A program made the position numbers and the translations under genes. Positions 18,119 through 29,002 of a DNA stretch of 51,039 bases are shown here, piece after piece. The DNA is from Serratia sp. Ag1. GTDB lineage: Bacteria > Pseudomonadota > Gammaproteobacteria > Enterobacterales > Enterobacteriaceae. The number at the start of each line of letters is the position of its first letter. The stretch's first letter is position 1. Below the pieces are notes generated by a model. It did no database searches, was not told the origin of the DNA, and was given only the letters and a program-made list of their open reading frames with translations. The stretch lies in the NCBI RefSeq assembly GCF_000743355.1, contig NZ_JQEI01000007.1, positions 1 to 51,039 on the forward strand, given 5' to 3'.

Positions 18119-19318
18119 ATGTCGCTTTATCGTACGTTTACTGCTGCCGATGCTGTTGAATATGCCCGCCAATACGGGCAGGTTGCCGAGCCACAGAACC
18201 TGGTGAGTGCCGATGAGATTGGTGACGGTAATCTGAACCTGGTATTTAAGATCCGCGATCATGAAGGTGTGAGCCGTGTCATCGTCAAGCAGGCGCTGCC
18301 TTATGTGCGCTGTGTGGGGGAGTCCTGGCCGTTAACGCTGGATCGGGCACGTATTGAGGCAGAGACCCTGCTGGTTCATGGTGCTTTATGCCCACGCCAT
18401 ACGGTGCAAGTATTACATCACGATCCTGAATTGGCGGTGATGGTGCAGGAAGATCTCTCCGATCACCACATCTGGCGCAGTGAACTGCTGAAAGGGCGTT
18501 ATTATCCGTTGGCGGTTGGGCAGTTGGCGGAATACCTGGCGCAGACCCTGTTTCATACCTCAGATTTTTACCAGGATGCGCAAAAGAAAAAGGCAGAGGT
18601 TGCCCGTTTCGCTAACCCTGAACTGTGTCAGATCACCGAAGATCTGTTTTTCACCGATCCCTATATCGACCATGAACGTAATCAGTTTAATGAAGCGCTG
18701 CTACCGCAGGTGCAGGAACTACGCCATGACGCTGCCCTGAAACTGGCGGTTGCCGGGCTGAAGCATCGTTTTCTGAGTAAGGCCGAAGCATTGCTGCACG
18801 GTGATATTCACAGCGGTTCGATTTTTGTTGCAGAAGGTAAACTGAAAGCCATTGACGCCGAGTTTGGTTTCTATGGGCCGATTGGGTTTGATGTGGGTAG
18901 CGCAATGGGTAACCTGCTGCTGAATTATTGCGGTTTACCGGGGTTGCTTAGCCCACGCGAGGCGACTGCAGCGCGCGAACAGCGGTTGCAGGATGTACGT
19001 GAACTGTGGCTGATTTTTGCCGATCGTTTCCTGACGTTATGCCATCAACACACCCGCGATGTGGCATTGGCGCTGCCGGGCTATGCCGAGCAGTTTTTGC
19101 AGCAGGTTTGGCAGGATGCGGTGGGGTATGCGGGTACTGAACTGATTCGCCGCACGATTGGATTGGCCCATGTCGCCGATCTGGACAATATTACCGACCC
19201 TGAAATGCAAACTGAATGTCAACGCAGGGCGCTTAATCTCGGGCGCGCCTTGATCGCCAATGCAGCGCATGTTGAGCACGTTGATGCATTGTTGGCGCGT
19301 ATTCGCCAGCATGGTTGA
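18119..19318 (+). CDS. mtnK: Methylthioribose kinase
   Basis: This 399-residue kinase phosphorylates 5-methylthioribose, the entry step of salvage after MTA nucleosidase. It has the aminoglycoside-phosphotransferase-like fold, with the catalytic loop seen as HGDIHSGSI and the metal-binding motif as [13 protein letters not shown]. The start ATG at 18119 is preferred over TTG at 18113 because of the GAGAGGGG ribosome site and the family N-terminus. Confidence 0.95.
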   Translation: MSLYRTFTAADAVEYARQYGQVAEPQNLVSADEIGDGNLNLVFKIRDHEGVSRVIVKQALPYVRCVGESWPLTLDRARIEAETLLVHGALCPRHTVQVLHHDPELAVMVQEDLSDHHIWRSELLKGRYYPLAVGQLAEYLAQTLFHTSDFYQDAQKKKAEVARFANPELCQITEDLFFTDPYIDHERNQFNEALLPQVQELRHDAALKLAVAGLKHRFLSKAEALLHGDIHSGSIFVAEGKLKAIDAEFGFYGPIGFDVGSAMGNLLLNYCGLPGLLSPREATAAREQRLQDVRELWLIFADRFLTLCHQHTRDVALALPGYAEQFLQQVWQDAVGYAGTELIRRTIGLAHVADLDNITDPEMQTECQRRALNLGRALIANAAHVEHVDALLARIRQHG

Positions 19319-19351
19319 GAAACTAAGAAAAAGGGGCGAGGTGTATTGCCC

Positions 19352-19486
19352 CTGAGCTTGATGACAAAGTGTTTTTTTAACCCGAGATACCCGGGTCTAG
19401 CGCACCGAGGGGCGCTCCGGCGGCTTACGCCGCTACGACCCCTTCGGCACGCTCCCCCTAATAACGGGCTTTGTTTGCAGTCTCAG
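19352..19486. repeat. ~135-bp palindromic intergenic repeat beside fadE (full copy)
   Basis: The element begins CTGAGCTTGATGACAAAG and ends with the imperfect inverse CTTTGTTTGCAGTCTCAG. Inside are hairpins: CCCGAGATACCCGGG-type, CGGCG-GCTTA-CGCCG, and an imperfect AGCG.ACCGA.GGGG / CCCCTTCGGCACGCT arm pair. It is flanked by two similar ~25-bp sequences (19332-19356 and 19485-19509) that each form a GGGGC/GCCCC hairpin. The first 48 bp recur at 40064-40111. This is a MITE- or REP-like dispersed element; the family was not identified. Confidence 0.65.
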
Positions 19487-19509
19487 GGGCGATATGTATC
19501 GCCCCTGAG
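19482..19509. terminator. Hairpin between mtnK and fadE
   Basis: A perfect 11-bp stem (CTCAGGGGCGA / TCGCCCCTGAG) with a 6-nt loop lies 20 bp beyond the fadE stop. It probably acts as the fadE 3' hairpin. A near copy of its sequence on the far side of the repeat element (19332-19356) may be the mtnK terminator. Confidence 0.55.
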
Positions 19510-19528
19510 GATGGGGTAGGGTAGAAAA

Positions 19529-21985
19529 TTATGCCACTTCAGTCTGCTGCTGGCGTTTTTCCTTCTTCGCTGGCTTTTCCGGCTTGTGTGCCGCCAGCGC
19601 TTCAGGCGCGAAGTCATCAACGTTGATCGAACGCAGACGGCTTTCTTCGGCTTTCACCAGGATTTTCGCCTCGTCAGCATTGATTTTACCTTCTTCTAAC
19701 GCACGCTGTGCCAAGCGATCCAACCGGGTAAACGCCAAGCTTTTACCCATTTGCTTGCAGAGGCGCTCATGAATAGGTTCTGCAGCGATCACGTCAGCCA
19801 GTGCCGTTTCCAGCAAACCAACCGGATTATGTTCACTGGGTGCCAAATACTGGCCACGCCCCAAACGGCTGCGGGTAGCGGAAGGCTGTTGGAGGATCTT
19901 CGCCAATTGATGATCGAGGCGATCCGCAGGGGCCGAATGGACGCGGCCAAACGGGAAAACCACCACGCGCAGGGCACCCGCGATAAAGCGGTTCGGGAAG
20001 TTACGCAATAAATCATCCAGCGCTTGTTCCGCCTGATTCAGGCTGTCTTGCACACCCCAATGTACCAGCGGCAGATCTTCTTTCTGGCGGCCCTCATCTT
20101 CAAAACGTTTCAGCGTTGCCGAGGCCAGATACATCTGGCTCAGTACATCTCCCAAGCGTGCAGAGATACGTTCGCGGCGCTTCAGGCTACCGCCCAGCAC
20201 CCCCATGGAAACATCAGACAGCAAGGCCAGATTGGCGCTCAACCGGTTCAAGTGCTGATAGTAGCGGCGAGTCGAATCTTTGGTCGGGCTGCTGCTGGTG
20301 CGGCCATTGGTCAAACCAAGCCACAGGCTGCGTACTTTACTGCTACCGACGTGGCCTAAGTGGCCGAGCAGGGCTTTATCGAACGCTGGCAGATCGTTGC
20401 TCTGCGCTGCCGCCATTTCTGTGAGTACATAAGGATGGCAACGGATGGCCCCTTGACCGAAGATCATCATGGTACGGGTCAGGATATTGGCCCCTTCCAC
20501 GGTGATGGCAATCGGTGCTCCTTGATAGGCGCGCGCCAGGAAGTTAGATTCCCCGAGCATAATGCCTTTGCCGCCGGTGATATCCATCGCATCAATGATG
20601 GCCTGCTGACCACGGTGGGTACAATGGTATTTGACGATGGCGGACAAGACCGCTGGTTTCTCACCCTGCATCAGCGCATAGGTGATCAGCGAAGCGGCGG
20701 CATCCATCACGTAAGTGTTGCCAGCAATGCGTGCCAGTGGCTCTTCGATCCCCTCCATCTTGCCGATAGAGATTTTGAACTGACGGCGGATATGGGCATA
20801 AGCCCCGGTTGCCAACGCGATGGATTTCAGGCTGCCCGTTGAGTTGGAAGGCAAGGTGATACCGCGCCCGACCGACAGACATTCAACCAGCATACGCCAG
20901 CCCTGACCGGCCATTTTTGGCCCACCAATAATGTAGTCGATCGGTACAAACACGTCGTTGCCGCAGGTTGGGCCATTCTGGAATGGTACGTTCAGCGGGA
21001 AGTGGCGGTTGCCGATTTCTACCCCCGGGGTGTTGGTTGGGATCAACGCACAGGTAATGCCAGGGGATGCGTTAGCACTCAGCAGGTGCTCCGGGTCATG
21101 CAGTTTGAATGCCAGGCCCAGCACAGTGGCGATGGGGGCCAATGTAATGTAACGCTTGTTCCAGGTCAGGCGCATACCCAGCACCTGTTTGCCTTGCCAT
21201 TCGCCCATACAGACGATGCCGGTATCTGGAATAGCGCCCGCATCGGAACCCGCTTCTGGGCTGGTCAGGGCAAAACAAGGGATTTCGTCACCACGAGCCA
21301 GGCCCGGCAGGTAGTGATTTTTCTGCTCTTCGGTGCCGTAGTGTTGCAGCAGTTCACCAGGGCCGAGGGAGTTAGGCACGCCAACGGTAATCGCCAGAAT
21401 GCCGGAAACCCCTGCCAGTTTCTGCAGCACCTGAGCTTGCGCATATGGCGAAAACTCCAGGCCACCGTACTCTTTCTTGATGATCATGGCGAAGAAGCGA
21501 TGCTCTTTCAGATAGGCCCACAGTTCTGGCGGCAAGTCAGCCAGTTCGTGGGTGATCTGGAAGTCATTGGCCATACGGCAGGCTTCTTCAACCGGGCCAT
21601 CGATAAACGCCTGCTCTTCTTCCGTTAACTTGGGTTGTGGATAGTTGTGCAGTTTGTTCCAGTCTGGCTGACCCCGGAACAGATCGCCTTCCCACCAGGT
21701 GGTCCCGGCTTCGATGGCTTCTTTTTCCGTAGTGGACATTGGCGGCATCACTTTACGGAAAGCACGCAGCGCAGGGGCAGAAAACAGCGAGCGGCGCAGT
21801 GAAGTGATATTCAGCGGCAGCAAAATGGCCGCTAACGGCAGCAGCATCCAATAGCTCCACAGGCCGATAGCGCCCATCACCACCGTATAGGCCAGCAAAA
21901 GGAAACTGCTGAACGCCAGATTCACTCGGTGATAAAACACCACACCAATAAGTGCGAGTAGGACAACGATGCTAAGAACCATCAT
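19529..21985 (-). CDS. fadE: Acyl-CoA dehydrogenase FadE
   Basis: This 818-residue flavoprotein (E. coli FadE is 814) catalyses the first step of fatty-acid beta-oxidation. Two hydrophobic N-terminal segments (residues ~1-55) suggest membrane association. The acyl-CoA dehydrogenase core follows ([32 protein letters not shown] region, [11 protein letters not shown]). The C-terminal DUF1974-type part ends in a Lys-rich tail. A FadR-type operator sits 19-35 bp upstream of the start, so repression by FadR in the absence of long-chain acyl-CoA is likely. Confidence 0.95.
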   Translation of the reverse strand: MMVLSIVVLLALIGVVFYHRVNLAFSSFLLLAYTVVMGAIGLWSYWMLLPLAAILLPLNITSLRRSLFSAPALRAFRKVMPPMSTTEKEAIEAGTTWWEGDLFRGQPDWNKLHNYPQPKLTEEEQAFIDGPVEEACRMANDFQITHELADLPPELWAYLKEHRFFAMIIKKEYGGLEFSPYAQAQVLQKLAGVSGILAITVGVPNSLGPGELLQHYGTEEQKNHYLPGLARGDEIPCFALTSPEAGSDAGAIPDTGIVCMGEWQGKQVLGMRLTWNKRYITLAPIATVLGLAFKLHDPEHLLSANASPGITCALIPTNTPGVEIGNRHFPLNVPFQNGPTCGNDVFVPIDYIIGGPKMAGQGWRMLVECLSVGRGITLPSNSTGSLKSIALATGAYAHIRRQFKISIGKMEGIEEPLARIAGNTYVMDAAASLITYALMQGEKPAVLSAIVKYHCTHRGQQAIIDAMDITGGKGIMLGESNFLARAYQGAPIAITVEGANILTRTMMIFGQGAIRCHPYVLTEMAAAQSNDLPAFDKALLGHLGHVGSSKVRSLWLGLTNGRTSSSPTKDSTRRYYQHLNRLSANLALLSDVSMGVLGGSLKRRERISARLGDVLSQMYLASATLKRFEDEGRQKEDLPLVHWGVQDSLNQAEQALDDLLRNFPNRFIAGALRVVVFPFGRVHSAPADRLDHQLAKILQQPSATRSRLGRGQYLAPSEHNPVGLLETALADVIAAEPIHERLCKQMGKSLAFTRLDRLAQRALEEGKINADEAKILVKAEESRLRSINVDDFAPEALAAHKPEKPAKKEKRQQQTEVA

Positions 21986-22003
21986 AAGAAGCTCCGAAGT
22001 AGT

Positions 22004-22020
22004 AAGAGGTCTGACCTGTT
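22004..22020. promoter_or_regulatory. FadR operator upstream of fadE
   Basis: The 17-bp AAGAGGTCTGACCTGTT has the palindromic core GGTCTGACC. It matches the FadR half-site pattern (TGGTC-N-GACCA) except at the outermost core pair. It lies just upstream of the fadE start, as expected for a FadR-repressed gene. Confidence 0.72.
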
Positions 22021-22236
22021 GTATATATTGGTTGTAGTCTATGTCTATACATTTATCAATGTGTTTACACTTTAATTACAACTTAAATCACAAACTGGTG
22101 ATGCGTGCCGTGAAAAACTCCTGCTGTAGCTCAACACAGGTGTTGTTTCATTCACAGCACTTCTCGGTTTTTCTGCGATCCGTTACACTGCACAATTAAA
22201 GATTGACGATGCCAAAGCAAAAAAGAGGCGATCCCC

Positions 22237-22818
22237 ATGTACCACGATTTAATTCGCAGTGAACTGAATGAAGCGGCTGATACTCTGGCGAAATTCCTCA
22301 GCGATGATGCCAACATTGATGCTATTCAACGTGCGGCGGTTTTGCTGGCCGATACCTTTAAAGCGGGTGGGAAAGTCATTTCCTGCGGCAATGGGGGCTC
22401 TCATTGTGATGCGATGCACTTCGCAGAAGAGCTGACTGGGCGTTATCGTGAAAACCGCCCAGGCTACCCGGCTATCGCGATTTCTGATGTCAGCCATCTG
22501 TCCTGTGTCAGTAACGATTTTGGTTACGACTACGTGTTTTCACGCTATGTAGAGGCCGTTGGCCGGCCAGGAGATGTGCTGCTGGGTATTTCTACCTCCG
22601 GTAACTCTTCTAACGTGATTAATGCTATCGAAGCGGCTCGCGCCAAGGGAATGCAGGTGATCACTTTAACGGGCAAAGACGGCGGCAAAATGGCGAGTGC
22701 TGCTGATGTGGAAATCCGCGTTGCGCATTTTGGCTATGCTGACCGTATTCAGGAAATCCACATCAAAGCGATTCACATCCTGATTCTGCTTATTGAAAAA
22801 GAGATGACCAAGGCTTGA
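22237..22818 (+). CDS. lpcA: Sedoheptulose 7-phosphate isomerase (LPS heptose synthesis)
   Basis: This 193-residue SIS-domain protein (GmhA/LpcA, 192 in E. coli) converts sedoheptulose 7-phosphate to D-glycero-D-manno-heptose 7-phosphate, the first step toward inner-core LPS heptose. The phosphate-binding motif [16 protein letters not shown] holds the catalytic Glu, and the C-terminal helix [11 protein letters not shown] holds the catalytic His. It is divergent from fadE, as in E. coli. Confidence 0.96.
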   Translation: MYHDLIRSELNEAADTLAKFLSDDANIDAIQRAAVLLADTFKAGGKVISCGNGGSHCDAMHFAEELTGRYRENRPGYPAIAISDVSHLSCVSNDFGYDYVFSRYVEAVGRPGDVLLGISTSGNSSNVINAIEAARAKGMQVITLTGKDGGKMASAADVEIRVAHFGYADRIQEIHIKAIHILILLIEKEMTKA

Positions 22819-22942
22819 TGCTGCTAAGATCCTTGTTGGACTAGGTTCTTAGTCTTATGCAAGTGAGAGGCCAGTGATTAATGGTTGCGGGTAGATATGG
22901 CTGCGCCCGCAGCGTGACCAGTCATGTGAGGAGTGGCTTTCG

Positions 22943-23737
22943 ATGTGTGAATTGCTCGGGATGAGCGCAAATGTGCCAACCGATATTTGCTTTAGCTTTA
23001 GTGGGTTGGTTCAGCGCGGTGGTGGCACCGGGCCACATAAAGATGGCTGGGGCATTACTTTCTACGAAGGTAATGGTTGCCGCACCTTCAAGGATCCACA
23101 ACCGAGTTTCAATTCGCCGATCGCCCGCCTGGTGCAGGAATATCCGATCAAGTCTTGTGCGGTGGTTTCTCATATCCGCCAGGCCAATCGTGGTGAAGTG
23201 GCGTTGGAGAATACCCACCCGTTCACGCGTGAACTGTGGGGGCGCAACTGGACCTATGCTCATAACGGCCAGCTCAAAGGTTACCGCCAATTATCGACCG
23301 GTAATTTCCGCCCGGTGGGGCAAACGGACAGTGAATATGCCTTCTGCTGGCTGTTGAACCAGTTGGCGCTCAAATATCCACGTACCCCCAGCAATTGGCC
23401 CGCAGTGTTCCGCTATATTGGTCAACTTGCCGAGCAATTACGGCAGAAGGGCGTATTCAACATGCTGCTGTCTGACGGGCGTTTCGTGATGGCCTATTGC
23501 TCAACCAACCTTTACTGGATCACCCGCCGCGCACCTTTTGGCAAAGCCACCTTGCTCGATCAGGATGTGGAGATTGATTTTCAGCAACAAACCACGCCAA
23601 ATGACGTGGTGACGGTGATCGCAACCCAACCGCTAACAGGCAATGAAACCTGGCACAAGATTGCGCCAGGTGAGTTTGCCTTATTTCACTACGGTGAACG
23701 GCTTGCTTTGGGTGAGCGGATTAGTGTCAACCGTTGA
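22943..23737 (+). CDS. yafJ: Class II glutamine amidotransferase-like protein YafJ
   Basis: This 264-residue protein starts MCELLGMS, exposing the N-terminal nucleophile Cys2 of the Ntn-type glutamine amidotransferase fold. RQANRG and AHNGQL supply the glutamine-site residues. It has no second synthase domain, so its acceptor is unknown. It follows lpcA after 124 bp with an AGGAG ribosome site, and its last 57 bp overlap yafK on the other strand. Confidence 0.92.
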   Translation: MCELLGMSANVPTDICFSFSGLVQRGGGTGPHKDGWGITFYEGNGCRTFKDPQPSFNSPIARLVQEYPIKSCAVVSHIRQANRGEVALENTHPFTRELWGRNWTYAHNGQLKGYRQLSTGNFRPVGQTDSEYAFCWLLNQLALKYPRTPSNWPAVFRYIGQLAEQLRQKGVFNMLLSDGRFVMAYCSTNLYWITRRAPFGKATLLDQDVEIDFQQQTTPNDVVTVIATQPLTGNETWHKIAPGEFALFHYGERLALGERISVNR

Positions 23738-24439
23738 GGCATATTGCGTTGGCTGGCCGCTGCTGTTGACCGGGTTAGCCAGCACGTATTGACCATTGGT
23801 CACGTTAACCATCGGCGGTTGGCGATGCTTGACGAAGTATTCATAACCTGGCTTCAACTGACGCCAGAAGTTAATGTTGCTGGAGTTACGGTGGCGCTGC
23901 AGGTTCTGTTCGGTCATGCGGAACGGATAAATGCTGATGTTCACCTGAGCTTGCCCGTAGGCGAACGCTGCCTCCACATAACGATAAATCTCGTCCATAT
24001 AAGTGTTGGTCATGGCGTAACAGCCAACGGATTTACATTCGCCGTGGATCATCAGATAGGCACCGGAATATCCCTGTGCTTTGTCATAATCATTCGGGAA
24101 GCCGATATTGATGGCCCGGTAATATTTGCTGTTGGGTTTCAGGTTGCGGACATCAACGCTATAAAAACCTTCCGGGCTTTTAAAGTCACCTTCACGGCGT
24201 TTGGGGCCCAAACCGCCTGAAAAATTGCAGATAGGAAAAGTATTCACCAAGCGGAATTCATTGCCCATTTTGGCATAAAGTTCCAGCTTGCGTTCTTCTT
24301 TGAATATTTGGATATAGACGGGTGAACCCAATAATTGCTGTTTAACTACCGGTGCTTCTGGAGCCTGCTCGCTGGCGCTGCAGGAGGTGATCATCGGCAT
24401 ACAAAATAGCATCGCAAACAACAGCGCGATTTTGCTCAT
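23681..24439 (-). CDS. yafK: L,D-transpeptidase-fold hydrolase YafK/DpaA, with a predicted lipobox
   Basis: This 252-residue YkuD-domain protein has catalytic His and Cys in [16 protein letters not shown]. Its E. coli counterpart DpaA (LdtF) cuts the bond between Lpp and peptidoglycan. The N-terminus ([20 protein letters not shown]) ends in a plausible lipobox ITSC followed by Ser, which would make this an outer-membrane lipoprotein. As I recall, the E. coli protein has an ordinary signal peptide. The C-terminal tail is Ser/Thr/Gln-rich and low complexity. Confidence 0.9.
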   Translation of the reverse strand: MSKIALLFAMLFCMPMITSCSASEQAPEAPVVKQQLLGSPVYIQIFKEERKLELYAKMGNEFRLVNTFPICNFSGGLGPKRREGDFKSPEGFYSVDVRNLKPNSKYYRAINIGFPNDYDKAQGYSGAYLMIHGECKSVGCYAMTNTYMDEIYRYVEAAFAYGQAQVNISIYPFRMTEQNLQRHRNSSNINFWRQLKPGYEYFVKHRQPPMVNVTNGQYVLANPVNSSGQPTQYASTVDTNPLTQSKPFTVVK

Positions 24440-24491
24440 TATTAATCCTGATTATATTTACTGCTGGCGTAGGGAACACCACCAACATGTT

Positions 24492-24546
24492 ACTGGCTTA
24501 TGTGATTGCATCGAATGCAACGCCAGATTACCAGTGTGTTTTTTTT
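24492..24546 (+). terminator. Hairpin with T8 tail, orphan terminator-like element
   Basis: TTGCAT-CGA-ATGCAA (24506-24520) is a perfect palindrome nested in an outer ACTGG / CCAGT pair. Eight T residues follow at 24539-24546. No + strand gene ends just upstream, so it could end a short transcript antisense to the yafK leader, or be chance structure. Confidence 0.35.
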
Positions 24547-24783
24547 GTAGCAATACAATAAGTGTATAAAAAAAATACAAACATCGATAAAAGTGAATTG
24601 ACTGGCAGATTTTAACGATGAATGCGGCAAAACCATCGGTATTTAATTGCGTTTGCTTGACTCAGGTCACTAGATAGCACGGAAAAATTTTGCCAAAAAA
24701 TGTTAATATCCCACCTTCGTTTTACTATCATTATTGGTTAATTAGGTGGGGTGATTTTGAACAAAATAGAATCATCCCGGCCT

Positions 24784-24809
24784 TGTGTTAATAACATTTA
24801 TTTAACACA
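24784..24809. promoter_or_regulatory. Inverted repeat upstream of nqrA
   Basis: TGTGTTAA and TTAACACA, perfect 8-bp arms with a 10-bp spacer, lie ~190 bp before nqrA inside a larger CCGGCC/GGCCGG pair. It is a possible operator or a leader-RNA structure; no known regulator is assigned. Confidence 0.4.
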
Positions 24810-24995
24810 CTGTATTGTTGTCTGGGCCGGAATTCTGCGATAGAGAAAACGGTTCTGTGTGAGCGTTTCACGTTGGGTATGTGCTTGTTGTGCCCATCCT
24901 GAGGTTGTTATGGCAGCCTCGCCACCCTGGCATCGTCTGCGCCTGCCTGTTGGGCCGGTAAGACGTGTGGACATTTTAAACATCGTGTACATCCT

Positions 24996-26345
24996 ATGAT
25001 CAGAATCAGAAAAGGGTTAGATCTGCCGATATCCGGGATACCGTCTCAGGTGATTCAGGACGGCCCCGTTATCACGCGTGTGGCACTGCTTGGCCAAGAC
25101 TATGTCGGTATGCGTCCTTCCATGCTGGTGGAAGAGGGCGCGCGCGTTAAGAAGGGGCAGGCGCTGTTTGAAGACAAAAAGAACCCTGGCGTCTTCTTCA
25201 CGGCTCCTGCCAGCGGGCGTATTGCCGCTATCCAGCGTGGTGAACGCCGCGTGTTGCAGTCCGTGGTGATTGAGATTGAAAACGGCGGTGATGAGCAGGT
25301 GGAGTTTGCTTATTACCAGCAGGCCGATCTGCCGCTGCTGGAACGTGAACAGGTCGAGAGCGATTTGCTGGCCAGCGGCCTGTGGGCCGCTCTGCGTACT
25401 CGCCCGTTCAGTAAAGCGCCTCGCCCCGGAACAATCCCGCGCGCAATTTTCGTTAACGCCATGGACACCCAGCCGTTGGCAGCCGATCCGCAGGTGATTA
25501 TTGCCGAACAGCAGGAAGCGTTTAACGCCGGGCTGACGGTGCTGACTCGTCTGACCGATGGCAAAGTTCATGTCTGCCACGCGGCGGGCACCCGAATGGC
25601 GGTGCAGAGTGGGGCGCAAATCAGCTATAACGAGTTTTCTGGCCCGCATCCTGCCGGGTTGGTGGGTACCCACATTCATTTCCTGGAGCCGGTCAGCCTG
25701 AAAAAAACCGTCTGGCACGTTGGTTATCAGGACGTTATCGCCATGGGTACGTTGTTTACCACCGGCCAGCTCGACACCCGCCGGGTAGTGGCGCTCGCAG
25801 GGCCACAGGTGGAACAACCCATTCTGCTGCGTACCCGTTTGGGTGCCAGCCTTGATGAGTTGACCGCTGGCCGCCTGAAGTCCGGTGAAAACCGCGTGAT
25901 TTCCGGCTCGGTGCTGAGCGGCACCCAGGCGATTGGGCCGAATGCCTGGCTTGGTCGTTTCCATACTCAGGTTTCGGTGCTGCTGGAAGGGCGTGAGAAA
26001 GAGTTGTTCGGTTGGATCGCTCCAGCCCCAGATAAATTCTCGATCACCCGCACGACGCTGGGGCATTTCCTGAAGAATAAACTGTTTGCCTTTTCGACTA
26101 CCACCAACGGCGGCGAACGTTCAATGGTGCCCATCGGCAATTATGAACGCGTCATGCCGCTGGATATTTTGCCGACCCATTTATTGCGCGATCTGTTGTC
26201 TGGCGATACTGACAGCGCCCAGGCACTGGGCTGCCTGGAGCTGGATGAAGAAGATCTGGCGTTATGCACCTTCGTGTGCCCCGGCAAGTATGAATACGGC
26301 CCGGTGCTGCGTGACGTGCTGACCAAGATTGAGCAGGAAGGATAA
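24996..26345 (+). CDS. nqrA: Na+-NQR subunit A
   Basis: This 449-residue peripheral subunit belongs to the Na+-translocating NADH:quinone oxidoreductase, the respiratory sodium pump. NqrA has no membrane helices and lies on the cytoplasmic side, where it contributes to quinone binding. The N-terminus [13 protein letters not shown] is typical of the family. It is the first of six subunit genes, transcribed together with apbE and nqrM. No clear ribosome site precedes the ATG, which is unusual for the lead gene of a large operon. Confidence 0.96.
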   Translation: MIRIRKGLDLPISGIPSQVIQDGPVITRVALLGQDYVGMRPSMLVEEGARVKKGQALFEDKKNPGVFFTAPASGRIAAIQRGERRVLQSVVIEIENGGDEQVEFAYYQQADLPLLEREQVESDLLASGLWAALRTRPFSKAPRPGTIPRAIFVNAMDTQPLAADPQVIIAEQQEAFNAGLTVLTRLTDGKVHVCHAAGTRMAVQSGAQISYNEFSGPHPAGLVGTHIHFLEPVSLKKTVWHVGYQDVIAMGTLFTTGQLDTRRVVALAGPQVEQPILLRTRLGASLDELTAGRLKSGENRVISGSVLSGTQAIGPNAWLGRFHTQVSVLLEGREKELFGWIAPAPDKFSITRTTLGHFLKNKLFAFSTTTNGGERSMVPIGNYERVMPLDILPTHLLRDLLSGDTDSAQALGCLELDEEDLALCTFVCPGKYEYGPVLRDVLTKIEQEG

Positions 26346-26348
26346 CCC

Positions 26349-27590
26349 ATGGGCCTGAAGAATTATTTACACAAGATTGAGCCTCACTTCATGCCGGGTG
26401 GCAAGTTGGAAAAGTGGTACCCGCTGTATGAAGCGACCGCTACGGTGTTCTACACCCCCGGAACGGTGACGCATGGTGCTTCGCACGTGCGTGATGCCAT
26501 CGATCTGAAACGCATGATGATCCTGGTGTGGTTGGCGGTCTTCCCGGCGATGTTCTGGGGGATGTACAACGTTGGCCAGCAGGCGATTCCGGCATTGCAT
26601 CACCTGTACAGCGGTGAGCAATTACAACAGGTGTTGGCGGGGGATTGGCATTATCGCCTGGCGCAGTGGCTGGGGGCATCGCTAGGTTCTGATGCCGGCT
26701 GGATCAGCAAAATGGTGCTTGGCGCGACCTATTTTATGCCGCTCTACGCCGTTTCCTTCCTGGTGGGCGGCTTCTGGGAAGTGCTGTTTGCCATGGTCCG
26801 CAAACATGAGATTAACGAGGGTTTCTTCGTCACCTCGATTTTGTTTGCGCTGATCTTGCCACCGACGCTGCCTTTATGGCAGGCGGCGCTGGGTATCACC
26901 TTTGGTGTGGTGATCGCCAAAGAGATCTTTGGTGGCACCGGGCGCAACTTCCTAAACCCGGCGCTGGCGGGGCGTGCTTTTCTGTTCTTCGCTTATCCGG
27001 CACAGATTTCCGGCGATCTGGTCTGGACTTCTGCCGACGGTTTCTCCGGGGCGACGCCGTTAGCACAATGGGGTACGGGTGGAGTTCACAGCCTGACGAA
27101 TACCGTTACCGGGCAGTCGATCACCTGGATGAATGCATTTTTGGGTAACATTCCGGGTTCGGTCGGGGAAGTCTCCACGCTGATGATCCTGCTCGGCGGT
27201 GCGATCATTCTGTTTGGCCGCGTAGCCTCTTGGCGCATTGTCGCCGGGGTGATGATCGGCATGATCGCCACCGCGTATCTGTTCAATGCTATCGGTTCTG
27301 CCACCAACCCGCTGTTTGCGATGCCATGGTACTGGCACTTGGTGCTCGGGGGTTTTGCCTTCGGCATGATCTTTATGGCGACCGACCCGGTTTCTGCCTC
27401 GTTTACCAACCAGGGGAAATGGTGGTACGGCATGCTGATCGGCGCGATGTGTGTGCTGATCCGAGTCGTCAATCCGGCCTATCCGGAAGGCATGATGCTG
27501 GCGATTCTGTTCGCCAACCTGTTCGCACCGCTGTTTGATTATCTGGTGGTGCAGGCCAACATCAAGCGGAGAAAAGCCCGTGGCGAATGA
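26349..27590 (+). CDS. nqrB: Na+-NQR subunit B
   Basis: This 413-residue multi-helix membrane subunit carries covalent FMN on the threonine of the SGAT motif ([12 protein letters not shown]) and riboflavin, and forms part of the Na+ path. It starts 3 bp after nqrA, and its 3' end overlaps the nqrC GTG start. Confidence 0.96.
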   Translation: MGLKNYLHKIEPHFMPGGKLEKWYPLYEATATVFYTPGTVTHGASHVRDAIDLKRMMILVWLAVFPAMFWGMYNVGQQAIPALHHLYSGEQLQQVLAGDWHYRLAQWLGASLGSDAGWISKMVLGATYFMPLYAVSFLVGGFWEVLFAMVRKHEINEGFFVTSILFALILPPTLPLWQAALGITFGVVIAKEIFGGTGRNFLNPALAGRAFLFFAYPAQISGDLVWTSADGFSGATPLAQWGTGGVHSLTNTVTGQSITWMNAFLGNIPGSVGEVSTLMILLGGAIILFGRVASWRIVAGVMIGMIATAYLFNAIGSATNPLFAMPWYWHLVLGGFAFGMIFMATDPVSASFTNQGKWWYGMLIGAMCVLIRVVNPAYPEGMMLAILFANLFAPLFDYLVVQANIKRRKARGE

Positions 27591-28374
27591 ATCTAAAAAC
27601 GACAGCATCGGCAAAACGCTGATGGTAGTCCTGCTGCTGTGCCTGGTATGTTCTGTGGTGGTGGCGGGTTCCGCCGTTGGCCTGAAACCGAGACAGCAGG
27701 AACAGCGGCTGCTGGACAAACAACGCAACATTCTTGACGTCGCCGGGCTGCTGGTACGCGGCATGCCGAGTGAGCAGGTCAGAGCCACCTTTAATAAACG
27801 TATTGAGACGCGCTTGCTGGATCTGAACACTGGCGAGTTTGTGCCGGGCGATAACAGCCATTTTGATCTGGCTACCGCGTTGCGCAGCAATGCCAGCAGC
27901 ATCGCCTTACCCGCCAGCAAAGATCTGGCCGGGATCCGCCGCCGCAGCAACCAGGCCGAAATCTATCTGGTGCGCGATGATGCCGGTGCGATCAGCAAAA
28001 TCATCCTGCCGGTATACGGTGCTGGGTTGTGGTCGATGATGTACGCCTTTGTGGCGGTGGATGCCGATGGTAATACCGTGCGTGGCCTCAGTTTCTACCA
28101 GCATGGCGAAACCCCAGGGCTGGGGGGGGAAATCCAGAACCCTAACTGGCGTGCGCAGTGGATCGGCAGGCAACTGTTTGATGCGGACGGCAACCCGGCG
28201 ATCCGCATTGTGAAAGGCGGGGCTCGCTCAGGTGATATGCACTCGGTAGATGGTTTGTCCGGTGCGACGCTGACTTCCAATGGCGTGCAGAATACCTTTA
28301 ATTTCTGGTTGGGCGAGCACGGCTTTGGCCCATTCCTGCAAAGAGTCCGTGAAGGAGCGCTGAAGAATGGCTGA
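27580..28374 (+). CDS. nqrC: Na+-NQR subunit C
   Basis: This 264-residue subunit has one N-terminal helix (residues ~12-35) and a periplasmic FMN domain; the FMN-bearing threonine is in [11 protein letters not shown] at 27580 begins the conserved [12 protein letters not shown] start and overlaps nqrB by 11 bp. An open frame extends further upstream inside nqrB but is not conserved in character. It overlaps nqrD by 8 bp. Confidence 0.94.
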   Translation: MANESKNDSIGKTLMVVLLLCLVCSVVVAGSAVGLKPRQQEQRLLDKQRNILDVAGLLVRGMPSEQVRATFNKRIETRLLDLNTGEFVPGDNSHFDLATALRSNASSIALPASKDLAGIRRRSNQAEIYLVRDDAGAISKIILPVYGAGLWSMMYAFVAVDADGNTVRGLSFYQHGETPGLGGEIQNPNWRAQWIGRQLFDADGNPAIRIVKGGARSGDMHSVDGLSGATLTSNGVQNTFNFWLGEHGFGPFLQRVREGALKNG

Positions 28375-28996
28375 TTCCAAAGAGATTAAGCGGGTTCTAC
28401 TGGGGCCGCTGTTTGACAATAACCCGATTGCCTTGCAGATCCTTGGGGTCTGTTCGGCGTTGGCGGTGACCACTAAGTTGGAAACGGCGCTGGTGATGAC
28501 CATTGCGGTGACGCTGGTGACGGCGTTTTCCAGCTTCTTCATTTCGCTGATTCGCCATCACATTCCCAACAGCGTGCGCATCATCGTGCAGATGACCATC
28601 ATTGCATCGCTGGTGATCGTGGTGGACCAACTGCTGCGTGCCTATGCGTTTGAGATTTCGAAACAGCTGTCGGTATTCGTTGGCCTGATTATCACCAACT
28701 GTATTGTAATGGGGCGTGCGGAAGCTTACGCCATGAAGTCGCCGCCGATCGAAAGCTTTATGGACGGGATCGGTAACGGTTTGGGGTATGGCGTGATCCT
28801 GATCCTGGTGGGGTTCCTGCGCGAACTGATCGGTTCCGGCATGCTGTTCGATATCCCGATCCTGGTGACGGTGCAGAACGGTGGCTGGTATCAGCCAAAT
28901 GGCCTGTTCCTGTTGGCACCGAGCGCGTTCTTTATCATCGGCCTGCTGATCTGGGGGTTGCGTACCCTGAAGCCAGCGCAGATAGAAAAGGAGTAA
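28367..28996 (+). CDS. nqrD: Na+-NQR subunit D
   Basis: This 209-residue protein has six hydrophobic helices and is related to RnfE and NqrE. The conserved [17 protein letters not shown] segment carries the Cys that helps coordinate the intramembrane iron centre shared with NqrE. It overlaps nqrC and precedes nqrE by 6 bp. Confidence 0.95.
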   Translation: MADSKEIKRVLLGPLFDNNPIALQILGVCSALAVTTKLETALVMTIAVTLVTAFSSFFISLIRHHIPNSVRIIVQMTIIASLVIVVDQLLRAYAFEISKQLSVFVGLIITNCIVMGRAEAYAMKSPPIESFMDGIGNGLGYGVILILVGFLRELIGSGMLFDIPILVTVQNGGWYQPNGLFLLAPSAFFIIGLLIWGLRTLKPAQIEKE

Positions 28997-29002
28997 CCGC
29001 CG

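Larger units (their letters stand above)
24440..24995. other. 556-bp non-coding region between yafK and nqrA
   Basis: This AT-rich, divergent control region serves yafK (-) and the nqr operon (+). It contains the hairpin with T-run at 24492-24546, the inverted repeat at 24784-24809, and CCGGCC (24777-24782) matched by GGCCGG (24825-24830) around that repeat. A 64-codon - strand frame at 24798-24992 has no recognisable features. nqrA has no clear Shine-Dalgarno sequence at its start. No riboswitch was recognised. Confidence 0.5.

Noticed and set aside
24798-24992. 64-codon - strand frame upstream of nqrA
   Set aside because: It has no conserved features and is rich in Arg, Thr and Gln; the region is better explained as a leader or promoter.
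25017-26066. 349-codon open frame on the - strand opposite nqrA
   Set aside because: It is a long antisense shadow of a clearly conserved GC-rich gene; composition (many Arg, His, Gln) is typical of shadow frames.
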